Assembly: GCF_004770765.1 (NCBI RefSeq)
Contig: NZ_RQFK01000026.1
Span: 124,001 to 188,000 of the forward strand
Length of the DNA stretch: 64,000 nt
Reading direction: 5' to 3'
Origin: Leptospira noumeaensis
Lineage (GTDB): Bacteria; Spirochaetota; Leptospiria; Leptospirales; Leptospiraceae
This document shows positions 26,000-35,016 of this stretch, piece by piece (within the stretch, counting starts at the first letter, position 1; every line of letters begins with the position of its first letter). Below the pieces are notes generated by a model. It was not told the origin of the DNA. It did not search any database and saw only the letters and a list, made by a program, of their open reading frames with translations. The translations under genes were made by a program, and so were the position numbers.

Positions 26000-26878
26000 A
26001 TGATGAAATTCAAATCCATCCGAATCGCCCTATTTTTACTGTTTTTTGTTGGAATTGGAATCTTTGCCGACGACGGGATGGATTGGATTGGAAGTTTTTC
26101 CTCAAAAGAACTGGAGATGTCCGATGAAACGGAAAACCAGGATACGGTTTATTACCTCTGGCAATTGGAAAGTCTCAAAAAAAATATCGCTCCACGTTAC
26201 ATCCGTTATCTAGATGTAGAGTCTTACGTATCAACAGGCAAACTCATCCACAGAGGGATTTTATTTACTTACAATGGCCTCCGCGAGGAAGCCGTAGAAA
26301 TCTGTGGAAGTTTTAATCACTGGGAATGTTCCGAAATGAAACGGAACCAATACGGAATTTATTATACGGTAATTGAACCCACTCAAATCACAGATAACTA
26401 TGAAGAAGATCCCGTTTACGAATACAAATTCCGAGTGAATGGACTTCTTACTTACGATCCCGAAAATTTTGATAAGTTGGAAGATGGATCAGGGTCTTAC
26501 TATTCTCGATTCATTTTAGAAAATACCGACACTGACCGCCAAACAAAAACTATGGTTCTCGAAGATTCGGCAAACGAAGAACGCGACTTACGAACAGTTA
26601 AATTTCAAATTTACCTTCCAAACGCAGAAGTGGTTCGTGTGGTGGGAAGTTTTAACGATTGGAACCCAGAACACGATTTCCTTAAAAAAGATAGAAAGGG
26701 TGTGTTCACGCTTGAAAAAAAATTGTTACCTGGTGAATACCATTACCAATTCATTGTTGATGGGGAATATATGTTGGATACTTACAATCCAACCACCAAT
26801 ATCAAAGTAGACACCAATGAATCGGTATCTTCTCTACTCGTTCCAGAAAGAAATTATGCCTTAGAACGTAAGATGTAG
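26000..26878 (+). CDS. Exported protein with two glycogen-binding-like (CBM48/AMPK) domains
   Basis: Signal peptide (about 1-24) followed by two related Ig-like domains of the CBM48/AMPK glycogen-binding fold. The first has AVEICGSFNHWECSEMKR (about 98-115). The second has EVVRVVGSFNDWNPEH and PGEYHYQFIVDGEYMLD (about 208-270). The GSFNxW motif is the hallmark of this fold. Such domains bind alpha-glucans or serve as interaction modules. No catalytic domain is attached, so this may be a periplasmic glucan-binding or scaffolding protein. The start is the first of two adjacent ATGs; the second (26003) is equally possible. Convergent with clpS. Confidence 0.82.
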   Translation: MMKFKSIRIALFLLFFVGIGIFADDGMDWIGSFSSKELEMSDETENQDTVYYLWQLESLKKNIAPRYIRYLDVESYVSTGKLIHRGILFTYNGLREEAVEICGSFNHWECSEMKRNQYGIYYTVIEPTQITDNYEEDPVYEYKFRVNGLLTYDPENFDKLEDGSGSYYSRFILENTDTDRQTKTMVLEDSANEERDLRTVKFQIYLPNAEVVRVVGSFNDWNPEHDFLKKDRKGVFTLEKKLLPGEYHYQFIVDGEYMLDTYNPTTNIKVDTNESVSSLLVPERNYALERKM

Positions 26879-26973
26879 ATTGTTTGATTGAATCCAATCG
26901 AAGTTTGTATGATTGAATTCATGGATCGAGGATGATCCTTTCGATTTAGGAAATACAGGTTTTGGGTTTTGAC

Positions 26974-27312
26974 TTACTTCTCTAGAGTTGCTGTCATGGA
27001 ACCTTTTGAAGAACCCATTCTTGGATCCGGGCCATAGTTCAAAATTCGTTCGTGGACAAACTCCGCATGTTCTAATTCACCAGTGAAGACTATGGTTTTT
27101 TTTCTGGTGTCCACTTCGACCGCATGTTGGAAAGCCTTTTCCCAAGGCATTTGACATACATCCATTAACATCTCGATGACGTATTCATAGGTATGAAAGT
27201 CATCATCCCAAAGAACAACCTTCCAAGGCCCATCGTTTAGGCGTGGCCTAATTTCAGTTTCTTCTAAGATGGAAGGTTGGGAAGCTCCGGCACCGGTCAT
27301 AACCGAAACCAA
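26974..27312 (-). CDS. clpS: ClpS, N-end rule adaptor for ClpAP
   Basis: Small cytoplasmic adaptor that delivers N-degron substrates to the ClpA unfoldase. The core (about 28-100) has the family signature VVLWDDDFHTYEYVIEML with the substrate-pocket acidic residues, then a helix with HAVEVDTRKKTIVFTGELEHAEFVHE. The N-terminal tail (about 1-27) is flexible and should reach into ClpA. The length of 112 residues is normal. An alternative ATG lies four codons in (MTGAGAS). It is the last gene of the minus-strand run, 4 bp after the transketolase half. Confidence 0.95.
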   Translation of the reverse strand: MVSVMTGAGASQPSILEETEIRPRLNDGPWKVVLWDDDFHTYEYVIEMLMDVCQMPWEKAFQHAVEVDTRKKTIVFTGELEHAEFVHERILNYGPDPRMGSSKGSMTATLEK

Positions 27313-27316
27313 AACC

Positions 27317-28282
27317 TTACTTTTTCTTTTTGGAAATTGCGAGTTCTACGTGTGAAACAACGTCTTTAGCACGAAGACCAAAGTAGTCGAGTAAACCACT
27401 CCAAGTTCCTGATTTACCGAAGGTATCTTTCATCCCCACTTTTAAAATAGGAACAGGATACTCTTCCGAAAGGAGTTCAGAAACTGCAGAACCGAGGCCA
27501 CCGATCACATTGTGTTCTTCACAAGTTACAATCGCACCACATTCTTTTGCTTTGGCGATGATGGCGTCTTTGTCCAAAGGTTTGATGGTTGCCATATTGA
27601 GAAGGCTTGCGTTAATTCCTTTTTCTTTCAAAAGGCCAACAGCAATCATCGCTTCGTTTACCATCACACCATTGGCAATGATACAAACGTCCTTTCCTTC
27701 CGAGATGACTTCTGCTTTTCCAATTTGGAACTTGTAGTTTTCTCTTTCGATGACAGGAATTGCTGGACGACCAACCCTTACATACACAGGACCTTTGTAA
27801 TCTGCAATGGCATGGATGACTTGTTTGGTTTCGTTAAAATCAGAAGGACAAATCACAGTCATTTCTGGAATGACTCGCATGATAGCAAAATCTTCAATAC
27901 ATTGGTGAGAAGCACCGTCTTCACCCACAGTGATTCCACCATGAGAAGCAACTAGTTTTACGTTTACTTTTGGGTAAACCACACTATTACGAACCACTTC
28001 CCAAGCTCTGCCAGATAAAAACATAGCAAAACTGGAAGCAAAAGGCACAAACCCAGAAAGAGCAAGGCCTGCCGCATGACCAACTAAGTTTTGTTCAGCG
28101 ACACCAACGTTAAAAAAACGTTCAGGATATTTTTTTTTAAAATCCGCAGTTTTAGTGGAACCGGAAAGATCCGCATCTAAAACTACGACATCTTGTCTAG
28201 ATGCACCTAACTCAACTAAGGCTTCGCCGTAGGCATCTCTCGTTGCTTTTTTGTCTGCTGTGGATTGGCTAGGTGCTCCCAT
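27317..28282 (-). CDS. Transketolase, C-terminal subunit (split transketolase)
   Basis: Carries only the pyrimidine-binding and C-terminal domains of transketolase (about 13-175 and 190-315), which with a separate N-terminal subunit make the thiamine-diphosphate enzyme of the pentose phosphate pathway. The catalytic Glu that activates the cofactor is in [17 protein letters not shown] (about 58-74). Other marks are [14 protein letters not shown] and VYVRVGRP. At 321 residues it is a standard size for the C-half. The N-terminal subunit is usually next door, but here the neighbours are metK (3-bp gap) and clpS (4-bp gap), so the partner must be elsewhere. Related 1-deoxyxylulose-5-phosphate synthase is full length and can be excluded. 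Confidence 0.9.
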   Translation of the reverse strand: MGAPSQSTADKKATRDAYGEALVELGASRQDVVVLDADLSGSTKTADFKKKYPERFFNVGVAEQNLVGHAAGLALSGFVPFASSFAMFLSGRAWEVVRNSVVYPKVNVKLVASHGGITVGEDGASHQCIEDFAIMRVIPEMTVICPSDFNETKQVIHAIADYKGPVYVRVGRPAIPVIERENYKFQIGKAEVISEGKDVCIIANGVMVNEAMIAVGLLKEKGINASLLNMATIKPLDKDAIIAKAKECGAIVTCEEHNVIGGLGSAVSELLSEEYPVPILKVGMKDTFGKSGTWSGLLDYFGLRAKDVVSHVELAISKKKK

Positions 28283-28285
28283 GAT

Positions 28286-29452
28286 TTATCCTTTTTTTAA
28301 AGCTTCAGCTTTATCAGTTTTTTCCCAAGTAAATGTGTTACCTGTTCTACCAAAGTGACCGTAAGCCGCAGTTTCTTGATATTTTCTTCCTTTTCCAAGA
28401 AGATCAAGGCCATCCACAATTCCTTTTGGAGTGAGCTTGAAATTTGCAAGAACTCGTTTTGCGATTTCTTCATCAGAAATGGTTCCTGTTCCAAATGTAT
28501 CGACTAGAACAGAAACTGGTTCCGCAACACCGATGGCATAAGCAAGTTGTACTTCACATTTGTGAGCAAGACCAGCAGCCACTACGTTTTTTGCAATATA
28601 ACGGCCGATATATGCTGCTGAACGGTCTACTTTAGATGGATCTTTTCCAGAGAAAGCTCCACCACCGTGACGACCCATTCCACCGTAAGTATCTACGATG
28701 ATTTTACGTCCTGTAAGACCTGTATCACCGTGTGGCCCACCAATTTCAAATTTACCAGTAGGGTTAATAAAATAACGAGTGTTTGTAAGAAGTTCTTTTG
28801 GAATGATTTTTTTGATACATTCTTCGATGACTGCTTCTTCGATTTGTTTATGAGTCACACCTGGTTTGTGTTGCGTAGAAATTACAACAGTATCGACTCT
28901 TTTTGGTTTTCCATCTTCGTATTGGATGGTAACTTGCGATTTTGCATCAGGACGCAACCAATCGATTTTTCCTGTGTGTCGAAGGTCAGATAGGTTTTCC
29001 AAAAGTTTGTGAGAGTAGTAAAGAGGTGCAGGCATTAGTTCTGGAGTTTCCGCGATTGCAAAACCAAACATAAGACCTTGGTCACCAGCACCTTGTTCTG
29101 TGTGAAGTCCTTCCCCTTCGTTTACCCCTTGGGCAATGTCTGGAGATTGTGCATGAACGTGGGAAGAAACCACAGCAAAATCTGCATCGAAATACATATT
29201 GATATCGTTATAACCAATTTTTCGAATCACATCGCGGGCCACTTCTTGTGTGTCCACTTTTCCTTTACTTGTGATCTCACCGGCAATCACAACTAGGTTT
29301 GTTGTTACCAGAGTTTCACAAGCAACACGGGATTTTGGATCTTGGGCTAAATATGCATCGAGAATGGCATCGGAAATTTGGTCACAGACTTTGTCTGGGT
29401 GTCCTTCAGATACGGACTCGGAAGTGAAGATATAGTTTTTGAGAGATGACAT
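28286..29452 (-). CDS. metK: S-adenosylmethionine synthetase
   Basis: Makes S-adenosylmethionine from methionine and ATP in the cytoplasm. The family motifs are all present: [20 protein letters not shown] near the N-terminus, [13 protein letters not shown] (about 120-132), [21 protein letters not shown] in the middle and [19 protein letters not shown] for the phosphate site. The length of 388 residues is typical. Only 24 bp separate it from the upstream acyltransferase gene, so there is no room for a SAM riboswitch here; expression probably depends on the long operon. Product use links to methionine salvage (mtnC at 18057-18785). Confidence 0.97.
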   Translation of the reverse strand: MSSLKNYIFTSESVSEGHPDKVCDQISDAILDAYLAQDPKSRVACETLVTTNLVVIAGEITSKGKVDTQEVARDVIRKIGYNDINMYFDADFAVVSSHVHAQSPDIAQGVNEGEGLHTEQGAGDQGLMFGFAIAETPELMPAPLYYSHKLLENLSDLRHTGKIDWLRPDAKSQVTIQYEDGKPKRVDTVVISTQHKPGVTHKQIEEAVIEECIKKIIPKELLTNTRYFINPTGKFEIGGPHGDTGLTGRKIIVDTYGGMGRHGGGAFSGKDPSKVDRSAAYIGRYIAKNVVAAGLAHKCEVQLAYAIGVAEPVSVLVDTFGTGTISDEEIAKRVLANFKLTPKGIVDGLDLLGKGRKYQETAAYGHFGRTGNTFTWEKTDKAEALKKG

Positions 29453-29476
29453 TTTTTTACCTTACTTGGTTAAAAT

Positions 29477-30214
29477 TTAGAGTTTAGGCGGTACGTCAAT
29501 AGAATTGTCAGGGAAACGTTCCCGCACATAGGATTCCAGGTTTGCCGCATTTTTCCCCATGGCAATTTCCAATTTTTTGGCGTATTCATCCATTTGGCTC
29601 TCCGAAAGACCTTTCGGAACAAAAAAAGGTTCTCCGTATTGGATGAAAAGACGCGCCCCAAATTTAGGGAAAAAATGTCTGTCCCAACTTTTGAAAGTAT
29701 AAGCGCGGTCATAACAAGAATGCAAAAATAGGATGGGGAATCCGGTGAGAGAGGCCGTCACAATGACACCTGGTTTTACTTCTCGCCTAGGCCCTTTTGG
29801 ACCATCTACGGTAAAAATAGGAACTGCCCCTTGTTTCATTTCTTTGAGGATATTACGAAAGGCACCCGTTCCTCCCCTTGTGGAAGAACCTCGCACAGAA
29901 CGTAAGTTAGAGCGAGCAAAGGTTTGGTGGATGATTTCTCCATCTTTCGATTGTGAAACAAGAGCGACCATATCTGCTTTTTTCTTTCGTTTCAAATACT
30001 GGGTCGCATGTCGGTAAAGAGAAAGAGTTGTTTCATGAAAAACAGCAATGATATATCCAGAACCAGTTTCAATGACTTTGGCACTTTCTTCCGGGATCAT
30101 CAACTTTTGGTTTCTGATGAATAGATACCAAACTCTTACGATGAAGTGAACCACCCAACTCAGGATGATGTATTTGGTTTTGGAATAGGGTTTTTGTTTG
30201 TTATCTGGAATCAA
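29477..30214 (-). CDS. DUF374 lysophospholipid acyltransferase-like protein
   Basis: Member of the LPLAT superfamily, DUF374 branch, which acylates lipid A-like or lysophospholipid acceptors at the cytoplasmic membrane. One N-terminal membrane segment (about 14-33) is followed by the conserved blocks IAVFHETTL, ALVSQSKDGEII, RGSSTRGGTGAFRNIL and IFTVDGPKGPRREVKPGVI. The His-Glu of block 1 stands in for the HX4D of other acyltransferases, as is normal for this branch. Acceptor unknown. Its start overlaps the stop of the upstream Rossmann-fold gene by 4 bp, which implies coupled translation. Confidence 0.85.
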   Translation of the reverse strand: MIPDNKQKPYSKTKYIILSWVVHFIVRVWYLFIRNQKLMIPEESAKVIETGSGYIIAVFHETTLSLYRHATQYLKRKKKADMVALVSQSKDGEIIHQTFARSNLRSVRGSSTRGGTGAFRNILKEMKQGAVPIFTVDGPKGPRREVKPGVIVTASLTGFPILFLHSCYDRAYTFKSWDRHFFPKFGARLFIQYGEPFFVPKGLSESQMDEYAKKLEIAMGKNAANLESYVRERFPDNSIDVPPKL

Positions 30215-30903
30215 AAAGAATGGTCCTTACCGATCTCCCAAAGGATATCGTTTTCATATACTTTCACTTGTGGAGGTAATCCTTTTTCTGGTTTGTCGTG
30301 TAACAAAGAATGGATCATGGATTTGGCAACGTACTCACCAGGAATGGGTTTGAATTTTTTGAGTCCAAGTAATCCAAATGGAATTAGATTCCCAAGAAAC
30401 TCCCCTACTTTTTCCCCCACTCTCACTTCGTCTCTTTCGCCAATCAGAAGTGATGGTCTAAAAATTCCAAGGAAGGGAAATTGCAAGTTACGAAGTTCCG
30501 TTTCAATTTCACCTTTCACTCGGTTATAAAATATAGAAGAATTGGCATCGGATCCCATAGCGGTAATGATATAAAATCCAGGAACATTTTTTTCCTTAGC
30601 TTGTTTGGCCGCAAGGAGAGGATATTCGTAATCAATCTCTTTGAATTTTTCCTGGCTTCCTGCTTTGTTAATGGTAGTGCCTAAACAACAAAACACAGCG
30701 TCCAATCCATCGGGAAGGGAAACCTTTCCAGATTGAAAGTCCTCCCAACTTACTTGTATGACTTCAATGGGAACATTGGGATTAGAAGGGGACTTGGAAC
30801 TTCTGGCCCAAACAATTACCTTTTTGATTTGGGGATAAAAAACAAGAGAGAGTAACACTTGTTTCCCGATAAGGCCAGTTCCGCCAAGGAGTAATATTTT
30901 CAT
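30211..30903 (-). CDS. NAD(P)-binding Rossmann-fold protein (atypical SDR, HTATIP2/YbjT-like)
   Basis: Atypical short-chain dehydrogenase fold with the cofactor loop LLLGGTGLIGKQV at the very N-terminus (about 4-16), a following DAVFCCLGTT strand, and a FYIITAMGSDANSSIFYNRVKGEIE segment carrying the Tyr-x-x-x-Lys pair. RPSLLIGERDE is a later family block. Its 230 residues match the oxidoreductase HTATIP2-like group. The substrate cannot be inferred. It overlaps both neighbours by 4 bp (PilZ protein upstream, acyltransferase downstream), so it belongs to one translationally coupled set of three. Confidence 0.82.
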   Translation of the reverse strand: MKILLLGGTGLIGKQVLLSLVFYPQIKKVIVWARSSKSPSNPNVPIEVIQVSWEDFQSGKVSLPDGLDAVFCCLGTTINKAGSQEKFKEIDYEYPLLAAKQAKEKNVPGFYIITAMGSDANSSIFYNRVKGEIETELRNLQFPFLGIFRPSLLIGERDEVRVGEKVGEFLGNLIPFGLLGLKKFKPIPGEYVAKSMIHSLLHDKPEKGLPPQVKVYENDILWEIGKDHSF

Positions 30904-31247
30904 TTGATCTCCAAACTACGAGCAAGCATAGAATCAGTAAGATTGAGTTTTTCTTGGAATTGGATTCCTGCGATATAATAAATTACATTTTTGATTTTTG
31001 AGTTTTGAGTCCACATGATAGTCCCTTCAAAGAACATCCGTTTGGTGCCTTTTGCCCAAACAATACTTCCCAAAACCTGGGATTCAATTTCATCGCTGAG
31101 TAAATCGTCCTCACCCAAAAAACAAAGGCCTTCTTCTGAAATATTCCCCAACTTTCCAAACAATGTGATCCCTTCTAAATCTAGTTGGACCTCAAATTCA
31201 GAAAAGTCACCGGGGGATATTCTTGGCAGCCTTCGCTCACTTTCCAT
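30900..31247 (-). CDS. PilZ-domain c-di-GMP receptor
   Basis: Single-domain PilZ protein of 115 residues. Both c-di-GMP binding motifs are intact: the RxxxR motif (Arg5 and Arg9 in ERRLPRI) and the (D/N)xSxxG motif (Asn35-Ile-Ser37-Glu-Glu-Gly40). PilZ proteins change activity or partners on binding cyclic di-GMP. Placed first in a coupled trio with a Rossmann-fold enzyme and a membrane acyltransferase, it may couple c-di-GMP level to envelope lipid modification; this is inference. It begins 47 bp after the MBOAT gene. Confidence 0.88.
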   Translation of the reverse strand: MESERRLPRISPGDFSEFEVQLDLEGITLFGKLGNISEEGLCFLGEDDLLSDEIESQVLGSIVWAKGTKRMFFEGTIMWTQNSKIKNVIYYIAGIQFQEKLNLTDSMLARSLEIK

Positions 31248-31294
31248 AGCAACAAGGTATAAGGATTCCTAATATTGGAAACGAAAAAAGCAAA

Positions 31295-32755
31295 TTAGAA
31301 CTGAAAGTAAATGAACGGAACGGAATTTTCCGGTGTAGCTAAATTTAAGACAAGAAAGAGTATGGGGTACAGGGCAAATTCCAAACTGGCGGGGATTTGT
31401 TTGCCTTTTCCCTTTTCAAAGATAAAATAACCGATGATATGGCCTAAATAGAGGAAAAATAGAATCCAAAGGAAGTCTTTCCACATATAAGGCCGGATTT
31501 GTCCCGCCTGGAATGTAAAAATTCCCCGGATGTGAATCCAAGCATTTTCCCAAGTGAGAGAACGAAAGAAAACAGCACCCAAAAAGAAAATGGAACTATT
31601 TAGAAGATTCTGAAAGAGCCAAAGAGGGACCGCATACCAATGTTTGGTTTTTTCCTGGTCTTTTTGGTCAGGAAACCATTCTTTCCAAACTTCTTCCAAA
31701 ACATAAAAAAATCCGTTGAGACTTCCCCAAAACACAAAAGTCCACTGGGCTCCGTGCCAAACCCCACTCACAAACATGGTAAACCAAAGATTAAACTTTC
31801 GCCTGACGGAAGTTACTCGACTTCCACCCATAGGAATATAAATATAATCTCTTAACCAAGAATTTAAGGTCATATGCCATCGACGCCAAAAACCAGAAAC
31901 AGAAGTGGCAAGGAATGGTAAGTTGAAGTTTGTGGGAAGTTTGTAACCAAGTAACATGGCACTTCCAATGGCCATATCCGAATACCCACTAAAATCTAAA
32001 TATACCTGGATTCCACCAAGAGCTGCAGCAATTAACAAAGCGTAGGCGTGGTGACCAGACGGGTCGGCGTAAATCGTGTCGATGGTTGGAGCAACCATAT
32101 CAGAAAGTACTGCTTTTTTAAAATACCCTAACATAAAAAACCGAATCGCCACTCGAAACTCAATGTCTTCCAGTTTTTTTGGTGTGTAGAGTTGGGGCAT
32201 AAAGGTTCTGGCAGTGACAATGGGACCTGCCACAAGTTGAGGAAAAAAACTCACGAACAAAGCAAAACGAATAAAATCTTTTTCAGCCGGGATTTCATTT
32301 CGATACACATCGATTGTGTAAGACAAAGACTGAAAGGTAAAAAAGGAAATTCCCGCAGGTAAAATAATTTTGAGAACAGGCAAGGTATCTACACCAAACA
32401 AAGGATTGGTGACTGCATTCATCGAAGTAACAAGAAAGTTATAGTACTTAAAAAAACCTAAAATAAAAACTAAGTTCGTAATCAAACTAAAAAGTAACAG
32501 ATAGTATCGAACCTTCTCTCTTGATTCAGAAGCTAGTTTAATCCCTACAAAATAATCAATAGCAGTGGAAAGTAGAATGAGAGCACCAAAACGATAATCC
32601 CAAGACATGTAAAAGAAATAACTACTAATGAGTAGGAAGATATGTAAGATTCGTGTTTCCCTAGATTGATTCGAAAAAATGGTAGGGAATACGTACCAAA
32701 CCGTAAAAAAAACAAAGAGAAAGAAGACAAAGTATTCAAAATCGGAAAAGATCAA
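31295..32755 (-). CDS. MBOAT-family membrane-bound O-acyltransferase (AlgI/DltB-like)
   Basis: Multi-pass membrane enzyme moving acyl groups onto extracytoplasmic polysaccharides or other acceptors. The opening MIFSDFEYFVFFLFVF is the standard AlgI/DltB-type start. The family core reads YSDMAIGSAMLLGYKLPTNF, then WRRWHMTLNSWLRDYIYIP and the catalytic His in MFVSGVWHGAQWTFVFWG (about residue 333). The length of 486 residues is typical. In alginate-type systems a SGNH-hydrolase-like partner is needed; none is encoded beside this gene. It may be the first gene of the long minus-strand run ending with clpS. Confidence 0.92.
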   Translation of the reverse strand: MIFSDFEYFVFFLFVFFTVWYVFPTIFSNQSRETRILHIFLLISSYFFYMSWDYRFGALILLSTAIDYFVGIKLASESREKVRYYLLLFSLITNLVFILGFFKYYNFLVTSMNAVTNPLFGVDTLPVLKIILPAGISFFTFQSLSYTIDVYRNEIPAEKDFIRFALFVSFFPQLVAGPIVTARTFMPQLYTPKKLEDIEFRVAIRFFMLGYFKKAVLSDMVAPTIDTIYADPSGHHAYALLIAAALGGIQVYLDFSGYSDMAIGSAMLLGYKLPTNFNLPFLATSVSGFWRRWHMTLNSWLRDYIYIPMGGSRVTSVRRKFNLWFTMFVSGVWHGAQWTFVFWGSLNGFFYVLEEVWKEWFPDQKDQEKTKHWYAVPLWLFQNLLNSSIFFLGAVFFRSLTWENAWIHIRGIFTFQAGQIRPYMWKDFLWILFFLYLGHIIGYFIFEKGKGKQIPASLEFALYPILFLVLNLATPENSVPFIYFQF

Positions 32756-32883
32756 TGGGAGATGCCTTCTATTCAGACCAGATTCTTCGAAAAAATGACC
32801 ATGTCAATCATTTCGGCTTGCAGATGATTCCAGAATCACATAGGATTGGTCTTTAGTTTTTTGTTCAGAACTAAGAGGTAAAA

Positions 32884-33390
32884 ATGAAAAAAATATTAAA
32901 CACCGCTCTTGTGGGACTTCTGTCCATTGGTTTATTCGCAAATTGCTTTGGAAAATTTGGAGTTACGAAAGCCGTTTACTCTTTCAATGGAAACATCCAA
33001 ATTGGAACAGGAAAAGTTGCCGGATTCTTTCGTTCCTTACTCATGATTTTTCCACTTTACATTGCTTATGGAATCGGAAGTTTTTTAGACATCGTTGTCT
33101 TCAACCTAATTGAATTCTGGACTGATAAAAATCCAATTGCAATGGCTGAGTATGACTTTGATGGAAAACTAGTCAAAGAATACAGCCAAGATGGCCAAAC
33201 CATCACCCTTACTTATACTGAATGGGGAAAGGTTTTGAAAATGGAAGCTCCTACACAAAAAGGAATGGAAGCTGTTTATTTCTTAAAAGACAAACCAGAA
33301 AAAGCATTCCGTTTAGTGAATGGAAAGTATGTAGAAATCTTACAAGTGAGTGGACCAATCCTCCCTCCACTTTCTGCAAAACACATCTAA
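32884..33390 (+). CDS. DUF3332 family lipoprotein
   Basis: Lipoprotein with signal MKKILNTALVGLLSIGLFAN and lipid-anchored Cys21. After the Cys comes the DUF3332 pattern: CFGKFGVTKAVYSFNG, a hydrophobic stretch with IYIAYGIGSFLDIVVFN-like sequence (about 58-80), and LIEFWTDKNPIAMAEYDFDG. The function of the family is not known. At 168 residues it is typical. A GAGGT ribosome-binding site precedes the ATG. It stands alone, with a hairpin directly after its stop. Confidence 0.85.
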   Translation: MKKILNTALVGLLSIGLFANCFGKFGVTKAVYSFNGNIQIGTGKVAGFFRSLLMIFPLYIAYGIGSFLDIVVFNLIEFWTDKNPIAMAEYDFDGKLVKEYSQDGQTITLTYTEWGKVLKMEAPTQKGMEAVYFLKDKPEKAFRLVNGKYVEILQVSGPILPPLSAKHI

Positions 33391-33398
33391 ACCACAAC

Positions 33399-33422
33399 AT
33401 TGCCCCTAATTTTAGGGGCAAT
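33399..33422. terminator. Hairpin after the DUF3332 gene
   Basis: ATTGCCCCTAA pairs perfectly with TTAGGGGCAAT across a 2-nt gap, 8 bp after the stop at 33390. There is no clear T-run after it, so it may be a terminator or a 3' stabiliser. The next gene begins 20 bp later without an obvious ribosome-binding site. Confidence 0.55.
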
Positions 33423-33442
33423 CTCTGACCGATACTTACTTT

Positions 33443-34516
33443 ATGAACCGCTTGTATTTTCTTTCCTTCCTGTTAGTCCTTTCTTTCGGATGCCAAACTC
33501 CGCAACAGGTATTCACTCCCTCCTTTCCGACTCACACAGAACAAATCAATCTCAACCACATTCGTATGATTACAAAATCGGAAGCCACCCATTCCGAAAC
33601 CAAAGAAGAAAAAAAAACTTTGGCCAGGGAACCAGGGGTGAGTGTGGAGTATTCGGAAAACAAAATTCCTTTCATCCAACTCGATTTATTTTTTGAAGAT
33701 GCAGGAATTAGTATTATAGAAGAAATCATTGCTGGCACTATTTTGGAACATCATATCATTGTGATCAATCAAAAGGGTGAGGTTATCGCCAAACAACCAG
33801 TAAACTTCCAAGCCTATGAAATTTTGGAAACTAAAACAGAGGTCATGCGAAATAAAGTGATTGTTGGGGAATCGAAAAAACCTGTCAAAGTGAATAGCAC
33901 TACTCCAGAAACAAAAATCTCACGCGAAGCCATTGAAAGACAATATACCGATAGAGATACAGTTCCCCAAGTTTTAGAAATCCAAGAAGGGAAAGTTCCC
34001 AATCCCGGTGAATACATTAGTATTTATTTGGAGCTCACGTATGTGAACCCACATCTACAACCCAATTGTGAATCGTATGGAGGAAATTGTAACGGTCCCA
34101 ACCAATATTTTTTTGAAGATGTTACAAGAAGAAACCGTAGGGAATTGGATATTTTACGAAACCGTTATGTGGACGGGGAAGTGGCACAGTTTCCAAACCT
34201 AACTCGAGAAGAACAATCAGATTTCAAAACAAATATCAAAAACAAAATTGAATCTAACAATGGTATATCGGGTCCCAAACATGGATTTACCAAATACTTT
34301 TTTAGGGAATGGAATTTGGTTTCTTCTCCTAGATATTTCCGAATTTTATCAGTGGTAAAAAATGGGAAACAGTCCGCACAAGAGGATCGAACCGAAGAAA
34401 GAAAACTCGTCGAAGATTCAGGAGAAAATTCCAAATCAAACCAGAACGATAACCATTCCATTTTTGATTCGCCAACTCATTCAAAACATAAAAAAAGAAC
34501 GATTCCAACCCCCTAA
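33443..34516 (+). CDS. Lipoprotein of unknown function
   Basis: Signal peptide MNRLYFLSFLLVLSFG followed by a lipobox Cys (about 17). The 357-residue body is hydrophilic, with many Glu, Lys and Asn, and ends in a Ser/Asn/His-rich basic tail (about 310-357). One pair of Cys (NCESYGGNCNG, about 212-222) could form a disulfide. I recognise no domain. The upstream hairpin suggests its own transcript, or read-through from the DUF3332 gene. Convergent with ssb. Confidence 0.65.
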   Translation: MNRLYFLSFLLVLSFGCQTPQQVFTPSFPTHTEQINLNHIRMITKSEATHSETKEEKKTLAREPGVSVEYSENKIPFIQLDLFFEDAGISIIEEIIAGTILEHHIIVINQKGEVIAKQPVNFQAYEILETKTEVMRNKVIVGESKKPVKVNSTTPETKISREAIERQYTDRDTVPQVLEIQEGKVPNPGEYISIYLELTYVNPHLQPNCESYGGNCNGPNQYFFEDVTRRNRRELDILRNRYVDGEVAQFPNLTREEQSDFKTNIKNKIESNNGISGPKHGFTKYFFREWNLVSSPRYFRILSVVKNGKQSAQEDRTEERKLVEDSGENSKSNQNDNHSIFDSPTHSKHKKRTIPTP

Positions 34517-34526
34517 CGGAACCAAA

Positions 34527-34551
34527 CGGGTGTGGAAATTTCCAACACCCG
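34527..34551. terminator. Convergent terminator hairpin
   Basis: CGGGTGT pairs with ACACCCG (7 bp), with a further inner GGAAATTTCC palindrome, between the lipoprotein gene (+) and ssb (-). On the minus strand the stem is followed by TTT, and on the plus strand by AAAAA, so it fits best as the ssb terminator. Confidence 0.6.
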
Positions 34552-34569
34552 AAAAACTACAAAAATTCT

Positions 34570-34923
34570 TTAAGCAGCTTTTGAATCTTTTTTGCGAACA
34601 CTATCAAACCGAACGGTGGATGCAGTCACTTTGATTTTGGATCTATTTTCGCCTTCTGGACTTTTCCATCGGTTTTGTTTTAGGTTTCCCATGACCGTAA
34701 CCTTACTACCTTTGGCTAGGTATTCGACACAGTTTTCTCCTAATTTTTCCCAAGCTTCCACTTCAAAGTAAGACACATCTTCCTTGTCTTTACTCTCTTG
34801 GTTGCCAGCTGTATGATTGACAGCAACGGTAAAAACGGCGAGAGACTTCCCTCCCGTAATATTTTTTTCTTCTGGGTCGGAGGTTAAATTTCCGTCTAGA
34901 ATGACATACGATAGATTTTTCAT
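34570..34923 (-). CDS. ssb: Single-stranded DNA-binding protein, short form
   Basis: OB-fold protein that coats single-stranded DNA. Residues about 5-105 follow the Ssb pattern: VILDGNLTSDPE, FTVAVNHTAG, YFEVEAWEKLGENCVEYLAKGSKV split by the usual loops, then GNLKQNRWKSPEG. At 117 residues it is shorter than standard Ssb (about 150-180). The chain ends RKKDSKAA, so it lacks the acidic DDDIPF-type tip that recruits repair and replication partners. It may be a secondary paralogue, or the normal short Ssb of this genus. Confidence 0.88.
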   Translation of the reverse strand: MKNLSYVILDGNLTSDPEEKNITGGKSLAVFTVAVNHTAGNQESKDKEDVSYFEVEAWEKLGENCVEYLAKGSKVTVMGNLKQNRWKSPEGENRSKIKVTASTVRFDSVRKKDSKAA

Positions 34924-35016
34924 TTGAGTATCCTTACACCAATTTTTTTGGTCATAATAGACCGGTTGTTATTTATATGAATTGGTTTCAAAAAAAGGAA
35001 ATTTCTGAATAATTTT

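Noticed and set aside
29453..29476. SAM riboswitch before metK
   Set aside because: Only 24 bp separate metK from the upstream gene, too short for any known SAM riboswitch class.
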